From Magnaporthiopsis rhizophila (Eukaryota; Ascomycota; Sordariomycetes; Magnaporthales; Magnaporthaceae): a DNA stretch of 64,000 nucleotides. Of this stretch, positions 43,221 to 56,085 are shown piece after piece. Within the stretch, counting starts at the first letter, position 1, and the number at the start of each line of letters is the position of its first letter. The notes under the pieces are model-generated. The model ran no database searches, had not been told where the DNA came from, and was given only the letters and a program-made list of their open reading frames with translations. Both the position numbers and the translations under genes were made by a program. The stretch covers positions 62,001 through 126,000 of the forward strand of contig PYSS01000088.1 of the NCBI GenBank assembly GCA_003049465.1. Reading direction: 5' to 3'.

Positions 43221-43397
43221 ATAAATAAAACAAAATTAAAAATAAAAAAAAGCCAAAAATTATAATAAATCGATTTTTTTTTCCATAATAAAAATAGCAA
43301 ACCTTAAAAATACAGCGCAATATAATATAAAACCAAGCATTTTATAATTAATAAAAATAACAAATAATACAGTGCAAAAAAACAATATTGCAATTTT

Positions 43398-44937
43398 TTA
43401 AATGTATGCCCCCAAATTTCCTTTTATTTTTTTTTATTACGTACTTTTATTAGGATTATAGTATTTTATATCCTTAAAGCAATTGCTCGGCCTGTAATAT
43501 TATATTTTACTTGCATTATTATAAAAAATTATTATTTATTTTAATAAATAAATTATTTTTATCCTTATCCTTTTTAGCAAAAATTAATATTATTTTATAA
43601 ATAATTTTTTATTTATTAAATTCCTATAATTAAATAATCCTTATTAGTAAAATGCATTTTGATCATTTAATTTAGGAAACAAATTTATAACCTTTTTGCA
43701 AACCTTTTCGCCCTAGCATTATATTGCAAAAAAATTAAAAGCCGGATGCAAAACCAAAAAAGCATTAAAAATAATTATTAGCCCAATTTTATAATTAAGC
43801 TTTTAAAAATCGAAAAATTTATATAGGTTTGCACATATAACCTAAAACGCATAACCAATACCGCTTTTTATTCGGGATTTAATTTTGGCAATTATTTTTC
43901 TTATTAAGCTCCGGTATTTTACCGGCCAAAATTAATTTAAAATATTCCAAACATAGGATTAATTTTAAATTTTCCTTTTTACTGTGCCCGCCAAAACCTA
44001 AAATTAATAGTTTGATATTTTTGTTATTAATGGTAAAATAATCGGGAATTTTAAAAATAATTTTGCCTTTGCCTTTCTTTTTTTTAAAGGTTTTGGGCTC
44101 GGGATAATTTTCGAATTGCTAAATAATAAAATCGATAATTTTAACCGGCTTTTATAAAAATTATAATTATATTTAAGCAAATTTTAATTGTTCGGAAAAC
44201 ACAAAATAAACTGTGGCTTGCTCGTATTACTCGGTGAAAGGTCCATTTTAAAATTGGAAAATTAAAGGCTTAGTAAATTTTTTTTTATTGCTATTTTCCT
44301 GCATAACAAAATTATTATCAAATTAATTAATAAATTTGGTTTATCCATTTATCAGATTGCTATAATCTAATTAGCATTAAAAAGCTGCTCCTAATAAAAT
44401 ATTAATTATTTGCTAAAAAGCAATCCTTTTTGTTTAATGCGGAACTTTTTATCCTTTTTTTAATAATTGCCTAAAAATTTAAATACAAATCCCAAAAAAA
44501 CGCTTATAGCCTTAATTATTTATAATATTATTATAGTAAAATCTGTAATATTATCGGGATTAATTAAAAAAGGATTAATAATTTCGGAAAAGCTAATTGC
44601 AGGATTATATTTGAAATTTTTGGTTAAAATAAAATCGGAATTCGAAACCAAAAAAAAACGGCTTATTTAAAATTTAAATATGCTTGGTTTTTTTAAAATA
44701 AAATATTAATATATTAATAATATTAGTACCGATTTGGAAATTATTTAACTAAACCGGGAGCACTGGTACAGCCAAATTTTGCAAAAAACCAGCTTATTTT
44801 TTAATTTAACCATCCTAAACGATAATTTTAAATTTGTTACTGCTTGATAAAAAATTATCAGTTGGGCCCAAATTTTAAAAACGATAGCTTTTGCACAACC
44901 ACGTAAAATTTAACAATTTCCTTTTCTTACCAACCAT
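43398..44937 (-). pseudogene. Antisense ORF of Copia-B2, unknown function
   Basis: Counterpart of 22320-23870: minus-strand start ATGGTTGGTAAGAAAAGG at 44937, stop at 43398-43400. It keeps codons lost in B1 (LKWTFHRVIR, where B1 reads TGA for W and for the first R). It also has SHSLFCVF, IKICL and KGKIIFK-type blocks. Small indels, for example one extra A in an A run, break the frame. The total length is 11 bp shorter than in B1. Confidence 0.55.
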
Positions 44938-45542
44938 TTTGGCTACAGGAATAAAAAAAAGGCAAAGAAAAAAAAATAATAATTAACAAAATAATAATTA
45001 ATTAATCGGAATTTTAAATAATAAAATGTATATAAATAAAATATAAAAAAGGCAGGTTAATAAATAAAATTTACCGGTACAAATTAGCCGGATTACAAAT
45101 AAAACAAACAAAATACTTTTATATAAACGTAAACCTTATTTTTAAAATTATAAAAGCAATTATTAATATTATTTTTTATTAAAATAATTTACTAAATAGC
45201 TTTTTATTGCGCAAAGATCCGTACTGTACCACTCCCTTCCTATTATTTTTTGGCTTAATAATCCAGTGCTCCCAAAGCATATAAATGCCCTTCCAAAACG
45301 CTCATTTTTCTTCTGCCTTAATCGCCGGCCTATTAAGGCCGCTCCCATTTTTAAATAAACGTTTCAGATCACCAGATCCGGTTATTTCTTTTATCAAAAA
45401 ACCAAATCACCGGATCCGGCATTTCCTTTGTAAAAACCCCTCCGTTAGGGCTTTCAAAAATCCTTACAATCTCCGGGATAAATCTATTATATCGTAAAAA
45501 TAAAACACCGGGATGCCCGCGCACAAAAAAAAGAATTGCCGG

Positions 45543-45841
45543 TATCGGAATAGGCATTTTGTGCGCATGCGATCCGGAAAAGGCGGACGGAATGGAGGAA
45601 CCCTTTGGGCCCTTTTGGATTCTGCACGGGCCAATCGGCCTGTGCGGCTAAAGCGGCAGATCGCCCTTTGGGCGATCGTTTTCGCGCAGATAAAAGGGCA
45701 GTCCTTTGCCCTTTTTTAGGCAGATAGATTCCTTCCTCCGTGTGCATAATAATAGGATTTTCCCAGATTATAGAGATCGTTGTTCACCCCTTTTGGAGAT
45801 CTCCGAGCCGACTGAACAGGAGAAACCCTCTCCTGCCAACA
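45543..45841 (+). repeat. 3' LTR of Copia-B2
   Basis: 299 bp, TATCGGAATAGGC...CTGCCAACA. Well preserved except for the first TG. Followed by AATTC. Confidence 0.93.
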
Positions 45842-45846
45842 AATTC

Positions 45847-47070
45847 CCGGATTTTTTAAACAAATTATTCGCATTATACCCTTATTTTATTAAAAAGAAA
45901 AGTATCCTTCAAATTAGCTTAAAAACCATAAACAAAAAGCATAATTTGGATTAATTTGTTTTGGATTTTTTTAAATTAAGCATTTAATTTATCGAAGGTT
46001 TGGGTTAAATATTTAAAAAAATCTGCATAATTCGAATCGATCGCCTTAATACTTTTGTTTAATCCTTTAACATTTTTCGCGATACATTTGAATAGCTCGG
46101 TAAAATTTTGTTAATTTTTTCAAATTTTCTTTACTAAATAGGAAAAGGTTTTCTGGGTTTTTTCCCAACCCCATATTTCGATAACCTTAATTTATTTGGT
46201 AATTATCCTTTTTATAAGGTCAAATTTGGCGGTTTGCCGTTCTGTATGGCTTTCGATAAGCTAAGAAATTTGAATCCGTTAATAATCCGCTTTTTGAAAT
46301 GCGAATTTGGTTAAAACAAACAAAAGGTCCAGGTTATTACTAAGTATTTTTATACGCATTATCAAATTTTGCCGAAATATTTACTGGTTTTTTTTCATCC
46401 GGGTAAAGCAATTTTCCTTTATAAAAAATGTTTGTGGCAATAAAGGGGAAAAAATGCCTATTCGGGAATAAAAGCCCCTTATTTTGCGGGTTGCTTGCTT
46501 TAAAAATTAGTGCCAGGGGTATCCATAATAGCATTAGCCGTAAAAGTAACCGTTCCTTTCAAAACAATTAGCCCTTTTTTTCGGGTAAAATGATAAGCAC
46601 AAATAAACAAATTTTCCTTTACTAATCAAATCCACCACTTGTAACAAAAAATTAATCGTATTGCATTTAGCAGCATATCGATCCTAATAATACTTTTCTT
46701 ATCCTTATGCTCAGTATTTTTTTTAAAAAAAAAAGCTTGTTTAGCAGCACACGCGCGCAATACCATCGCTATACTTTTTAAAATCAAAACAATTAAATAA
46801 AAAAGGTGCTTATTCTCTCCAATCCGTTTGGTTAATCCGAAAACTCCTTATATAATCCTAACCTGGATACGGTAATGGTACAGAAAATTACCCTAAAAAT
46901 ACCGGTGCAACCGTAATTTTGTGCAACAAAATAATCCCAGGCTTAATACGCTAAAAATAAAAAAGGATTGTTTTACAGCAGCCCTGCCAAAATTTAAAAG
47001 AAAAAATAATACGGTTATTATGGAGCAATCCAGGGCAAAAAATTTTTATTCATAACAAAAGAATAATATC
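45847..47070 (-). pseudogene. Unidentified decayed coding region, minus strand
   Basis: The minus strand carries coding-like sequence in patches: LYPDEKKPVNISAKFDNAYK (46340-46534), then a helical, Lys-rich part with TFDKLNA near 45985-46005. It is interrupted by stops of the C-to-T/G-to-A type. No domain recognised. It runs from the direction of the unclassified repeat at 47080, so it may be part of the same unknown element. Confidence 0.35.
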
Positions 47071-47079
47071 GGCTTAATA

Positions 47080-47500
47080 AAATCACTGTATTATAATAAA
47101 CTTCTCATAACCTTAAAAAAATGCTTAAGAAAGCAGAATTTTTTTGAGGGACCTTTCAAAATAGCACCCTTTATATAGGCCACCGGGTAGCCCGTGTTTA
47201 GCGGGGTTAAGTACGTATCTATAAAGGGGTCGGGCGCCTAGCCTCTTTTTATTTGCAAGGTTATTGTATCCAGTTGAACCGCCCCAATCGTCTGGCGCCT
47301 TGATGTTCGTTAGTGCCGTGGGGCAGCGCCTGCACAGCGGTCCCCGTGTGACAGCCTTAAGCACTTGTATAACAAGCCGCATCCCGAGGTCCCTAACTGG
47401 CGGGCCGGTTCTTGGTGGTAGTGGTGCGGGGTGCTTTAAGGCACTTGTTACGATCAAGTTACTGTGGCACCTGTTCCTAAAGTAGGGCATCGTGGGCTGG
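47080..47500 (-). repeat. Unclassified dispersed repeat, copy 2
   Basis: Homologous to 27000-27290 and less decayed. A minus-strand frame (47125-47490) runs from MPYFRNRCHSNLIVTSALKH through APDDWGGSTGYNNLANKKRL to LYKGCYFER. The + strand shows palindromic GC-rich patches (CTTTAAGGCACTTG). No matching family is recognised. Confidence 0.55.
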
Positions 47501-48254
47501 AAGCGTAAACCGATAGTTACAGGGTTCGAGGGTTTAATAAAAGGGGTCGAAATTATAATCGCCGTTCAGGTTAAAAATTTGAACTTAAATTAACTGATGC
47601 CGGAGCTTTAATTAAAACGTTCTATTTATATAACAGCCCTCCTGCTTATATAAATTTGCTCCGTAGGTTAATTTGTCCTACTTTACTGCGAATCGTTATA
47701 AAACGTCCTGGGCGATTCGTAATTGTTGAAATATATAACAGTCACAGGGGAAATGGTGCACTAATCACAAGAACGGCGGGCGCACGTTCAGTTGGATTGG
47801 GCCTTGCAATGCACTACTTTAATGCTTTGCAGGGCCATAAGCAAGTTGTGGTTACGGGCTTGTTATCGTAGTAAGGGGCAGCCAACTCTACTTCTTTATA
47901 TACTCTCTAATATCGATACTGCGGGTTTTACGCGGGCGGGCATTCCGGTACCTTGGGCTAATTCCCGATAAATTATTTTGTATAAGATTAGCAAAAAATC
48001 AACCCAAATTTTGAGCTTTGCGGAAAATTCCCGGAATAAATATAATATATAATTACGGATAAGCAGCTGAGATAATTACTTATATTTTAGGGTATTGCCT
48101 GCTATTAAGAGAGGCAAGGACGGCTTTTTAATAAAAAATAATAAATATAATAATATTCATATTAAATTGATAATAGGAAGCGGCAAGGATAATGTAATAA
48201 TTTTTATAAACCGGACATATTTCAAGCTATACCTTATCGATAAAAATTATTAAT
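47501..48254. other. Weakly decayed island, no gene assigned
   Basis: It includes a 72-codon open frame on + (47656-47871, starts MLRRLICPTLLRIVIKRPG) without a recognisable domain, and GC-containing patches, then AT-rich sequence. This is the pre-insertion DNA of the solo LTR at 48260. Confidence 0.4.
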
Positions 48255-48259
48255 AAATG

Positions 48260-48601
48260 TGTTGGTAGAGTGGGTACTCCTGTTTAACGGCTCGGAGCTC
48301 TCCAAAAGGGGTGAACAACGATCTTTATGATCTGGAAAAGTCCTATTATTATGCACTATGCGTTTTGTGTTACGTATAAGGAAGAAGAACCTCTGGCCCC
48401 GAGGGGGTGCCAGATGTAGGGTTTATATACAGGGGTTGGGGGCCGTGCCCTGGGGCTTGGCTCTAGGGCCAAGCTACAGGCACAAGCCACGGCCCAAGCC
48501 AGGGGCTCAAGCCCCTGCAATCAAGTCCTTCCTTTGGCCCAAAACAAGTAAATCTCTTCCCAATTGCATGCGCCGGAAAAGAGCGGAATATTATTCCGAC
48601 A
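48260..48601 (-). repeat. Solo LTR of a diverged Copia-B subfamily
   Basis: 342 bp from TGTTGGTAGAGTGG to TTATTCCGACA, flanked by AAATG on both sides (48255-48259 and 48602-48606). The outer parts are Copia-B-like (GGCTCGGAGCTCTCCAAAAG), but the middle is unrelated, GC-rich and hairpin-prone (AGGGGCTCAAGCCCCT and CTTGGCTCTAGGGCCAAG). Not visibly decayed. Confidence 0.85.
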
Positions 48602-48761
48602 AAATGGATTAAAAAATAGGAAAAAAAGGGGAAAATAAAAAGAGGAGGATATTATAATAGGGCGGCAAGTTTGGAGGGGAAATAAGGAGGGATTATCCCC
48701 TGGCCTCAAAAAGTTAAACCTAAAGAACCTTATTAAAAGAGCTCAATCAGGATTAATATTC

Positions 48762-48903
48762 TGTCAGAGGTGGCCTGGAGTCACGTGGGTGGCAACTAGT
48801 GCCCCATAACTTTAGGCTTCGCACCGGCCCTGGCCTGCGATCAAAAAGAGTAGCACAACAAACACCAATCACTTTGGATGCCAGTCGTCGCGCACCTCCA
48901 TCA
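48762..48903 (+). repeat. 5' LTR of Copia-A3
   Basis: 142 bp, TGTCAGAGGTGGCC...CACCTCCATCA, canonical ends. Followed by GGTTATAAGCCC. Confidence 0.93.
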
Positions 48904-49089
48904 GGTTATAAGCCCTCGCGCCGCCATTAACAATATCTCTGCCTGATTTGGAAAAATCAACGGTGCACGAGTTATTTACTGTTATTTGCGTTCTCCCGCC
49001 GTAAATCACGGGCGAGGCGCAGCAGTCAGAAAACCATCAAAACAATAATTAACAAGGCCGCGTTCGGCGCCGATCAATAACCATAATAA

Positions 49090-52000
49090 AGCAATAATAA
49101 TAACCTTTTTAGCGCCTAAAAGCATTATTTTCCTTATAATTTAACACTTCTGTACGCGTTAAAAAAGCTAACAAAACTGCCAAAATAGCGGAATACCGCA
49201 AAATTATAATTAAGGTTCCGGACCTATTGGGGCTTTTTAATTTAAAAATATAAAAGTGTACTATCCGGGTGCATTTAACCGTTTTTTGTAATATTTTTTT
49301 TATATTTGCTAATTTTTCGGCCAAACCGGCTGGAGCGGAAAATAATAAAGCTGTATAATTATAAGCTTTTAAAAGGATATTAATATGGTATTATATCCAT
49401 AATAATATCGAAAAGGTAACCATAATTTTGGAAAAAGCCGGCTGGAACCGCCCCAAAAATAATAAGGATCAAAACCCAAAAATTTTTTGAAATAAAATAA
49501 TTAATATTATCAAAATTACCGTTAATGGCTGTTTTAATGCCCTAATTAATAAATATTATATAATTTCGGTGGAAAAGTTTAACGGTAATATTAAAAAATA
49601 TACGGATTGCTGGTTATAAGTAAAATAAGCCCTAAATTAGGCTAATATTAATATTTCGGATCAAATATTTATAAAAAGCTTTATTAACAGGCTTAATATT
49701 ATTTACCTTTTTGTAATAATTATAGTTTTGGGAAATTATAAAGGCGAATGCTGTATTTCCGTTAATTTTATTTCGAAAATGCTTAAAAATACGGCGGTTA
49801 TAAAAGTTTTGGAGTTAAAAATTATAATTAATACTAATAAAAAACCGAAAAAAATTCAAAAAATAAAGGAAAAACCGAAACCTTATAATAAAAAGGATTA
49901 TATTATTGTTTTGTATACTTTTCACCACGATAAATATGGTAAATATTACAAAAATAGCAATAATAATTGCTAATTTTTGCATTTTAAGCTTAAGGAGGCC
50001 TGGAAAGCCAAATATCCGGAGCAGTATTTCCAGTAAAATAATAAAACAGCTAATAAGGTTATAACTAACCCAAAAATTGCCGATTATATTGGTAATATAC
50101 TAATTGATCAAAATAGTGTTAATTAATATATTATAACCAATATTGTTTTAAGCAATATTAATAATGCTTATAATATTATAATAATCGATTTGGGCTTGTT
50201 TAAGCACCATTTTAACAATTACAAATGGTTTACCTCGTTAAAAAAGCGCAAATTCCTTTATAATATTATCATAATCAATAGCGGCGCCCAAATTTCCGCT
50301 AAAAAGGGCATTATCGAAATATATTAGCATAATAAAGCAGGTATTATTATAATTACTTTATAAGCAATTTTTATGCCAAATTTTCCTTTAATTTTTTTAA
50401 TTTTAATAAAATATATAAAGCAGGTTTAAAAAATAATTAAATTGATCATTTTGTAATGCCCAATGGTAAATGGTTGGGCAGTTACCAAATTAATAATAAT
50501 GTATTAATTGCTGATATTAATATGCTTATAGGCATATTTCTGGGCCTTATAACCTTGGGTAATATACCTAATAAAGGAAACCGACCAACAAAAATTAACG
50601 CACCGGCCATAATAAAGCACCCGGTATTTTATATAATAATATATCGGTGTTTGATATATATTAATAAAAAGGCGATAATAATAGCCTGCCGCACTGCGGG
50701 TATTAAAATTAATTATCTCAAAATATCGAAATATACCTGTAACGGTTGTTTGGAAAGCAAAACAACCCAAATTATCGGTAATTGTTACTTTTGCTGTATT
50801 ACCCGCCTTTTGGGCTGTATTTATATGGATATATTAATTATTTCGCTTATTTCGTACGGCAAATATAATTATACCATTTATATTATTAATAAGGCAATTA
50901 TTTTTGGTTGGGTAATTTTTGTAATTAATAAAGCTAGCACGGAAATTTTTACAAAAATTTGCAACTGGATTAATTATATTAAACTTTAGTTAAGTATTAA
51001 AATATAAATAATTTATACGAATAATAGTACGGAATTTAATTCAAAAAAACTAAAGGTTTATTGCACTATTTAAAGCAAAATTTGCAAAATTAGCCCGGCG
51101 CAATGCCCGGAGATGAACGGTATTATTAAGCATACTAATTATATTATATTTAATGCGGTTTGTACCGGGATTAATACCAACAGTTTGCATAAAAAGTACT
51201 GGATATATACCCTGCAAATAAAAAGGAGAATATTGAATTATATTTCGAATATAGCGTTTAGCAGCAAAAAAAGCCTGTATAAAGCGTGGGTAAAGGTAAT
51301 TAGCCTTAACGAAAAGTATTACCAATTATTAATCCGTACCTTTCGCACCTAGGGCACGGTTACCTGGGTATTAATCAAAAACGGTAAACAGGCCAAAACC
51401 GATAAAATGGCCCCCAAAATAATAAAAGGCCGGCTTATGGGCTGGAAAAGCTTTTATAACAAAATTTTATTAATAAAACCGGACGGTACTGACAAGGTTT
51501 TCCGTTACCGTAATGCACAAATTAATAAGGGTACCGATAAATACCGGAAATTGTCTTATAATTTTATCAAAAAAACAATTATTATTAATAAGATTAATAA
51601 GGCCATTATCAAAAACCTTTATTTTATAATAGGTATTTGGGTTTATAATATTAGCCTAATTGCTAATTTTAGCAATAATAATAATGGTAATACTAAAATA
51701 ATTAATAATATTGCCGGTCCTGGAGGCAATAATAATTTATCGCTTGCGAAAAAAACCGGGGAAACCGGAGCGGAAAACAAAAAACCTGCTGCTGCAAAGC
51801 CCAAAAAGCCTGCCGGCCCGGGCATATTAATACCCGAAAAAATTCCCGAGCACGGCAACAAAAAGGTTACGGTACCCATAACGCCCAAAAAAAGGACCTG
51901 CAGGAAGCAGCCGCTGCTTTTGCCAAATAACCGGCAATTAAAAAAGCATTTAACGGGCCTTAAGCATTATAAAGGTATTTTAACACCAAAAATTTGCAAA

Positions 52001-53862
52001 AAAAGAAAGCCCGTGAAAATATTTATAATGGTTTGCTTTAAACCCAAAAATATTAAAAAAATAGCAAAAAAAGATCCGGATAACCCTAAAAGGGTCGAAA
52101 ATAATAAAAATTTTTATAACCTTAATACGAATATTAAAATTACTGAAAAAATTGCCCGAAAAATAAGCTTTGCACTTATTAACGTTATATACCCGGATAA
52201 TAATATTGTTCTGCCCCAAAAAATTAGCAATCCCAAAATTTCTAATTTTATATTTTTCGGTATTATTATAGTACCAAAAATACCATATATTCCAGCCTAT
52301 TATTATAATACAGTAAAATATAAAGCCAAATATAAGCAATACTATAAACCGGCAATACAGAAGCAAATTAATATGTTATTTGAAAAAAGCATATAAATAA
52401 TGGAAAAATTGCCTCCAAATATTAAAATATTGCCGGGCAAATAGGTATACGTGCCTAAACTAATACCTAATAATGCTTTTAAAAAAATTAAAATGTACTA
52501 AATTGTTTATAGCAATTATAATAATATTTCGGGTAAAAATAAAGCTGCAATATATATAATAATTATTTATACAGCATTTATAAAAGTATTTTTTGCATTT
52601 ATAATTATTAATAACCTTAAATACTGCTAATTTAACTTTATAACCGCTTATTTCGGTATTATTATACCTAATAATATTATAATATACGTATAATAACCTT
52701 AAAATATTCCGGTTGGGCAAAAAAGCTATTATTGCTATTTAAAAAAAGCATTTTACGGTTTTTGCAAATCGCTTTTATAATAATATTAAACGATTATTCC
52801 AAAGCTTGAAACATTTAATTTTAGGCCAATTTACCAAAATATTTACCTTTATCGCAAAAAAAAAACGGGCGCCATACTATTATTTTATATAAATAATTTT
52901 CAAATTACTGCCCGTACAATTACAAAAATTGAAATTATTACCACCAAAATGGGTAACTAATTCGAAATAACCGCCCTAAATAATACAAAAGCGTTTCTCG
53001 GCATACAGGTTATAAAAAATTGCTAATAAAAAATTATAAACTTTTACCAATGCAATTATATTAACAAAATTATTACCAAATATAAACAAAAAAACCTAAA
53101 AATAATAAAAACGCCCTAACTTTTTAAATTTATAATACCGATCACCTAAAACCTTTTCCCGCACAAAAAGGTTTTTTATTACCAATCAAAAATAACAAAT
53201 ATTAGCTATTTAGCTAACATTACTCGCCCTAATATTATATATACCGTAAAAAAATTGCAAAAAATTAACGCCAATCCCGGTAATAAGCATTTGGCACTGC
53301 TAAAACACCTTTAGTGCTACATTATCAGCACCAAAAAATTTGCGCTTATTTATAGCAGTCCTACCTATAATATTAAAATAATAGGCTTAAAAGCCTATAA
53401 AAATGCCTTATTCGCTAATTGCCTCCGTACAAAAGCATTTACAAATAATATAATCGTTATACTAACGGGTGGTTCTATTTATTAATAATCAAAAAAACAA
53501 ACTTTTGTAACAATATTAACAATAAAAGCAAAATTCGTTAACCTTTTACCAACGGGCCGGGTTTTATTTTGGATCGAGGGCATTTTTAAAAAAACTGAAT
53601 ACCTTTAGCGAAAAATACTTATAATGTATACGAATAGCACCAATATTTAAATAACGGTATTAAACCCGTTAAAATCAGCCCGCACCCGCATGATCAACCT
53701 CCGCTACAAATAGGTGATCAATACTGTAAAGCATCAACTCTTTACCCTTAAGCTCGTTAGCACGGCCAATATAAAAACGGACAGTCTCACAAAGGGCCTA
53801 ACGGCGAAAAGACAGGCAAAATTTATTATCCAGCTGGAAATGCAGCAAATACCGCAATAAAC
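49090..53862 (+). pseudogene. Copia-A3 gag-pol remnant
   Basis: Gag about 49090-50050 (YTFHHDKYGKYYKNSNNNC is the decayed zinc knuckle). An open frame at 50456-50989 (177 codons) covers the start of integrase (NCYFCCITRLLGCIYMDIL). A second at 51407-52396 (329 codons) spans the integrase C-terminus, the Asn/Pro-rich linker and the start of RT. RT continues to about 52960 and RNase H to about 53862. The long open frames are survivors of decay, not independent genes. Confidence 0.85.
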
Positions 53863-53935
53863 GGCTTACGGGAAACACCACGGATCTGGACGGGCTCGTG
53901 ATGCCTTCAGGGCCGTTGCATGGCCTACGGGGGGG

Positions 53936-54077
53936 TATCAAAGGTGGCCTGGAGTTACGTGGGTGGCAACTAGTGCCCCATAGCTTTAGGCTTCGCACCG
54001 GCCCTGGCCTGCAATCAAAAAAAGTAGCACAACAAACACCAATCACTTTGGGTGCCAGTCGTCGCGCACCTCCATCA
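53936..54077 (+). repeat. 3' LTR of Copia-A3
   Basis: 142 bp, TATCAAAGGTGGCC...CACCTCCATCA, followed by TATTC. Confidence 0.93.
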
Positions 54078-54082
54078 TATTC

Positions 54083-55192
54083 CCAAATACCCGATTTATA
54101 ATATTTTAATAATTATAACTCTCTGCAAAGTTTTAGCGAAATTAAATAGGCTTTACAAAATGGAGGGATTATATTATACTATACAATACCATACCATATA
54201 ATATTATACATAAATATGTAGAAAAAAGAAGAAACAGTTCTATGAAAGAGTATAAAAGATTAAAGCAGCCTATTTAAAGGATATCGTAAAATAATTAGTA
54301 AGCTAATCCCTAAAATTTAACCTAATTTCGAGGGGAAAATTTTTTTTAAATCCAAACCAGGAAATAGGTTATATCAATCTCAAAAACCCCATTTATCAAC
54401 TAGCTTATAAGCTAAATACTTTATTAATATTTACTATTAATATCTTTATTATCCTCCTCCTTACCCTTATTATCCCCCTTATTATTACCTTCCTTAGTGT
54501 GATAGGTCAGGCTATAAAAAAGTTGTCTGGTGGGTGCTAAAGTGGTGTTATTCTACAAGATGAGGAGGGAGGAGGATAAAAACGGGCCTCGTCCTTGGAA
54601 GGCTCGAGGCGGCCCTTATATACAGGAGTCCTAGCTCAAGAGGCACCCCTTAAGCCACATTATCCGTGCCCAGCACGGATCCGTAACACTTATCCCTATT
54701 ATTATCTTTAATAAAGGCGGGAAAGTTGCCGAAAACTGTTGCGATTAATGCTGATTATAATAAGGGGATTAATAACGATAAGATAAGGGGCCTGCAGGGT
54801 AGGTGCAGGGTAGGTAGTTGTATTAAAGGAATAGGTCCATAAGAGCATAAGGAAGAGGAAATCTCTCCTGGATCTCTTAAAAGGATAGGTCCTATATATA
54901 CACGTTTAGCATGGCCCGTGCCCTGCCTGTGGCCTGGCCTGTGGCTTGCCCGTGGCTAGGCCTGTAGCTAGGCCCATGGCCTGCCCGTGGCTAGGCCTGT
55001 GGCCTGCTGTAATACCTAGATGCATATATATAATATATGCACCAACACTAAAAAAGGTTTTATATTATTAAATATATGTAAAAATTAAGCATAAAATAAA
55101 AAAGAAACAAGATTTTTTTATATTTTTTTTATTTACATAATGAAAATAAACTTAAAAATTCCCAATATTTTATATAAATTCGCTTACTGTTG
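54083..55192. other. Low-decay spacer with repeats, no gene
   Basis: AT-rich at the left, then GC-containing patches (54535-54690, including GTGCCCAGCACGGATCC) and a degenerate tandem repeat (54905-55010). No coding sequence that I can support. Confidence 0.45.
54905..55010 (+). repeat. Degenerate tandem repeat
   Basis: Repeated units of about 11-24 bases made of GGCCTGTGGC, GCCCGTGGCTAG and GCCTGTAGCTAG variants, followed by an AT palindrome (ATGCATATATATAATATATGC, about 55020-55041). Confidence 0.75.
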
Positions 55193-55197
55193 GAATA

Positions 55198-55484
55198 GGC
55201 ATTTCCGTGCGCGTGCGATCCGGAAAGGAGGACGGAATGGAGGGACCCTTTAGGGCCCTCTGGATCCCGCACGGGCCTATCGGCCTGCGTGGCTAAAGCG
55301 GAGGACCGCCCGTTAGGCGATCGCCTCCGCGCTACAAAAGGGCAGTCCTGTGCCTTACCTTTAGCAGATAGATTCCTTCCTCCTTGTACACAATAATAAG
55401 ACTTTTCCCAGATCATAAAGATCATTATTCACCCCTTTTAAAAAGCTCCGAGCCGTCAAACAGCAGTACCCACTCCTATCAACA
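55198..55484 (+). repeat. Solo LTR of a Copia-B-related subfamily
   Basis: 287 bp, TGTTGGAATAGGC...TCCTATCAACA, with perfect CTTAC duplications (55193-55197 and 55485-55489). Most of it aligns with the 299-bp Copia-B LTR, but the last part (AACAGCAGTACCCACTCC) matches the 48260 solo LTR instead. Little decay. Confidence 0.92.
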
Positions 55485-55552
55485 CTTACGTAATTTTTTA
55501 TTACAATTTTTTTAATTTAGATGCAAAATAAATTAAATGCTTAATAAATTAC

Positions 55553-56082
55553 TGTTATAACCACAGCTGGCAGGGGACAGAAGGGCTGAGGCTAGCCCCC
55601 AGCAAAACGCCTTTACCCCGCAGTTATAAAGGCCAGGGGCTAAATGACCAAAGCCATACTAACAAAGGCAGTTATATAATTACCAGGGTCGGTGATAAAT
55701 ATGATATATCAGGGATAAATATATCACGGCTAGCGCCAGATTAATATATTCGATCAGGAAAATTATAATATATCACCCATAACAAATATAGCACAAATAA
55801 AATATAAAAGAATCGCAGGTATATAAGGCGAAAATTTTCCTACCGTATTAAATAGTTTTAATTAAGGCCTCGGTATTAATTAACCTAAGTTAGCTCCAAA
55901 GCACCCTTTTGGGCAAGCAATCGAAATTTTTATTATCATCCTAGTTTTTAGCACAAAATAACCTTGTGAAAACCGTACTATTTAATACCTTTTTTAATAT
56001 ACCCTACCCTAAAAGCAAAAAACCGTTTATAATATTTTAATTGATCCTGTTTAATATTTACCGAAAATAACGAGCAATAACA
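55553..56082 (+). repeat. 5' LTR of gypsy copy G2
   Basis: About 530 bp, TGTTATAACCACAGCTGG...GAGCAATAACA. A TATATAAGG promoter box lies near 55820. The 3' limit is inferred from the inverted TGTTAC/GTAACA ends shared with the other copies. Confidence 0.75.
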
Positions 56083-56085
56083 ATT

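Larger units (their letters stand above)
37093..45841 (+). mobile_element. Ty1/copia retrotransposon B2, full length (8749 bp)
   Basis: LTRs 37093-37391 and 45543-45841 (299 bp each), duplication AATTC at 37088-37092 and 45842-45846. Same organisation as B1, including the antisense ORF. A short non-homologous, non-decayed block ending in an ambiguous base (N at 41615) lies in its RT region. Confidence 0.95.
48762..54077 (+). mobile_element. Ty1/copia retrotransposon A3, complete outline (5316 bp)
   Basis: 142-bp LTRs (48762-48903 and 53936-54077), duplication TATTC at 48757-48761 and 54078-54082. Primer site GGTTATAAGCCC at 48904-48915, polypurine tract at 53929-53935. Colinear with A2. Confidence 0.95.

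Noticed and set aside
51407..52396. 329-codon open frame that could be taken for a host gene
   Set aside because: It is colinear with Copia-A2 30000-30900 and covers the end of integrase, the Asn/Pro-rich linker and the start of RT. It is simply a stretch with few stops.
54524..54688. Possible small LTR (TGTCTGG...GTAACA)
   Set aside because: The termini look LTR-like but flanks (AAAGT and CTTAT) do not match and no second copy is present in the window.
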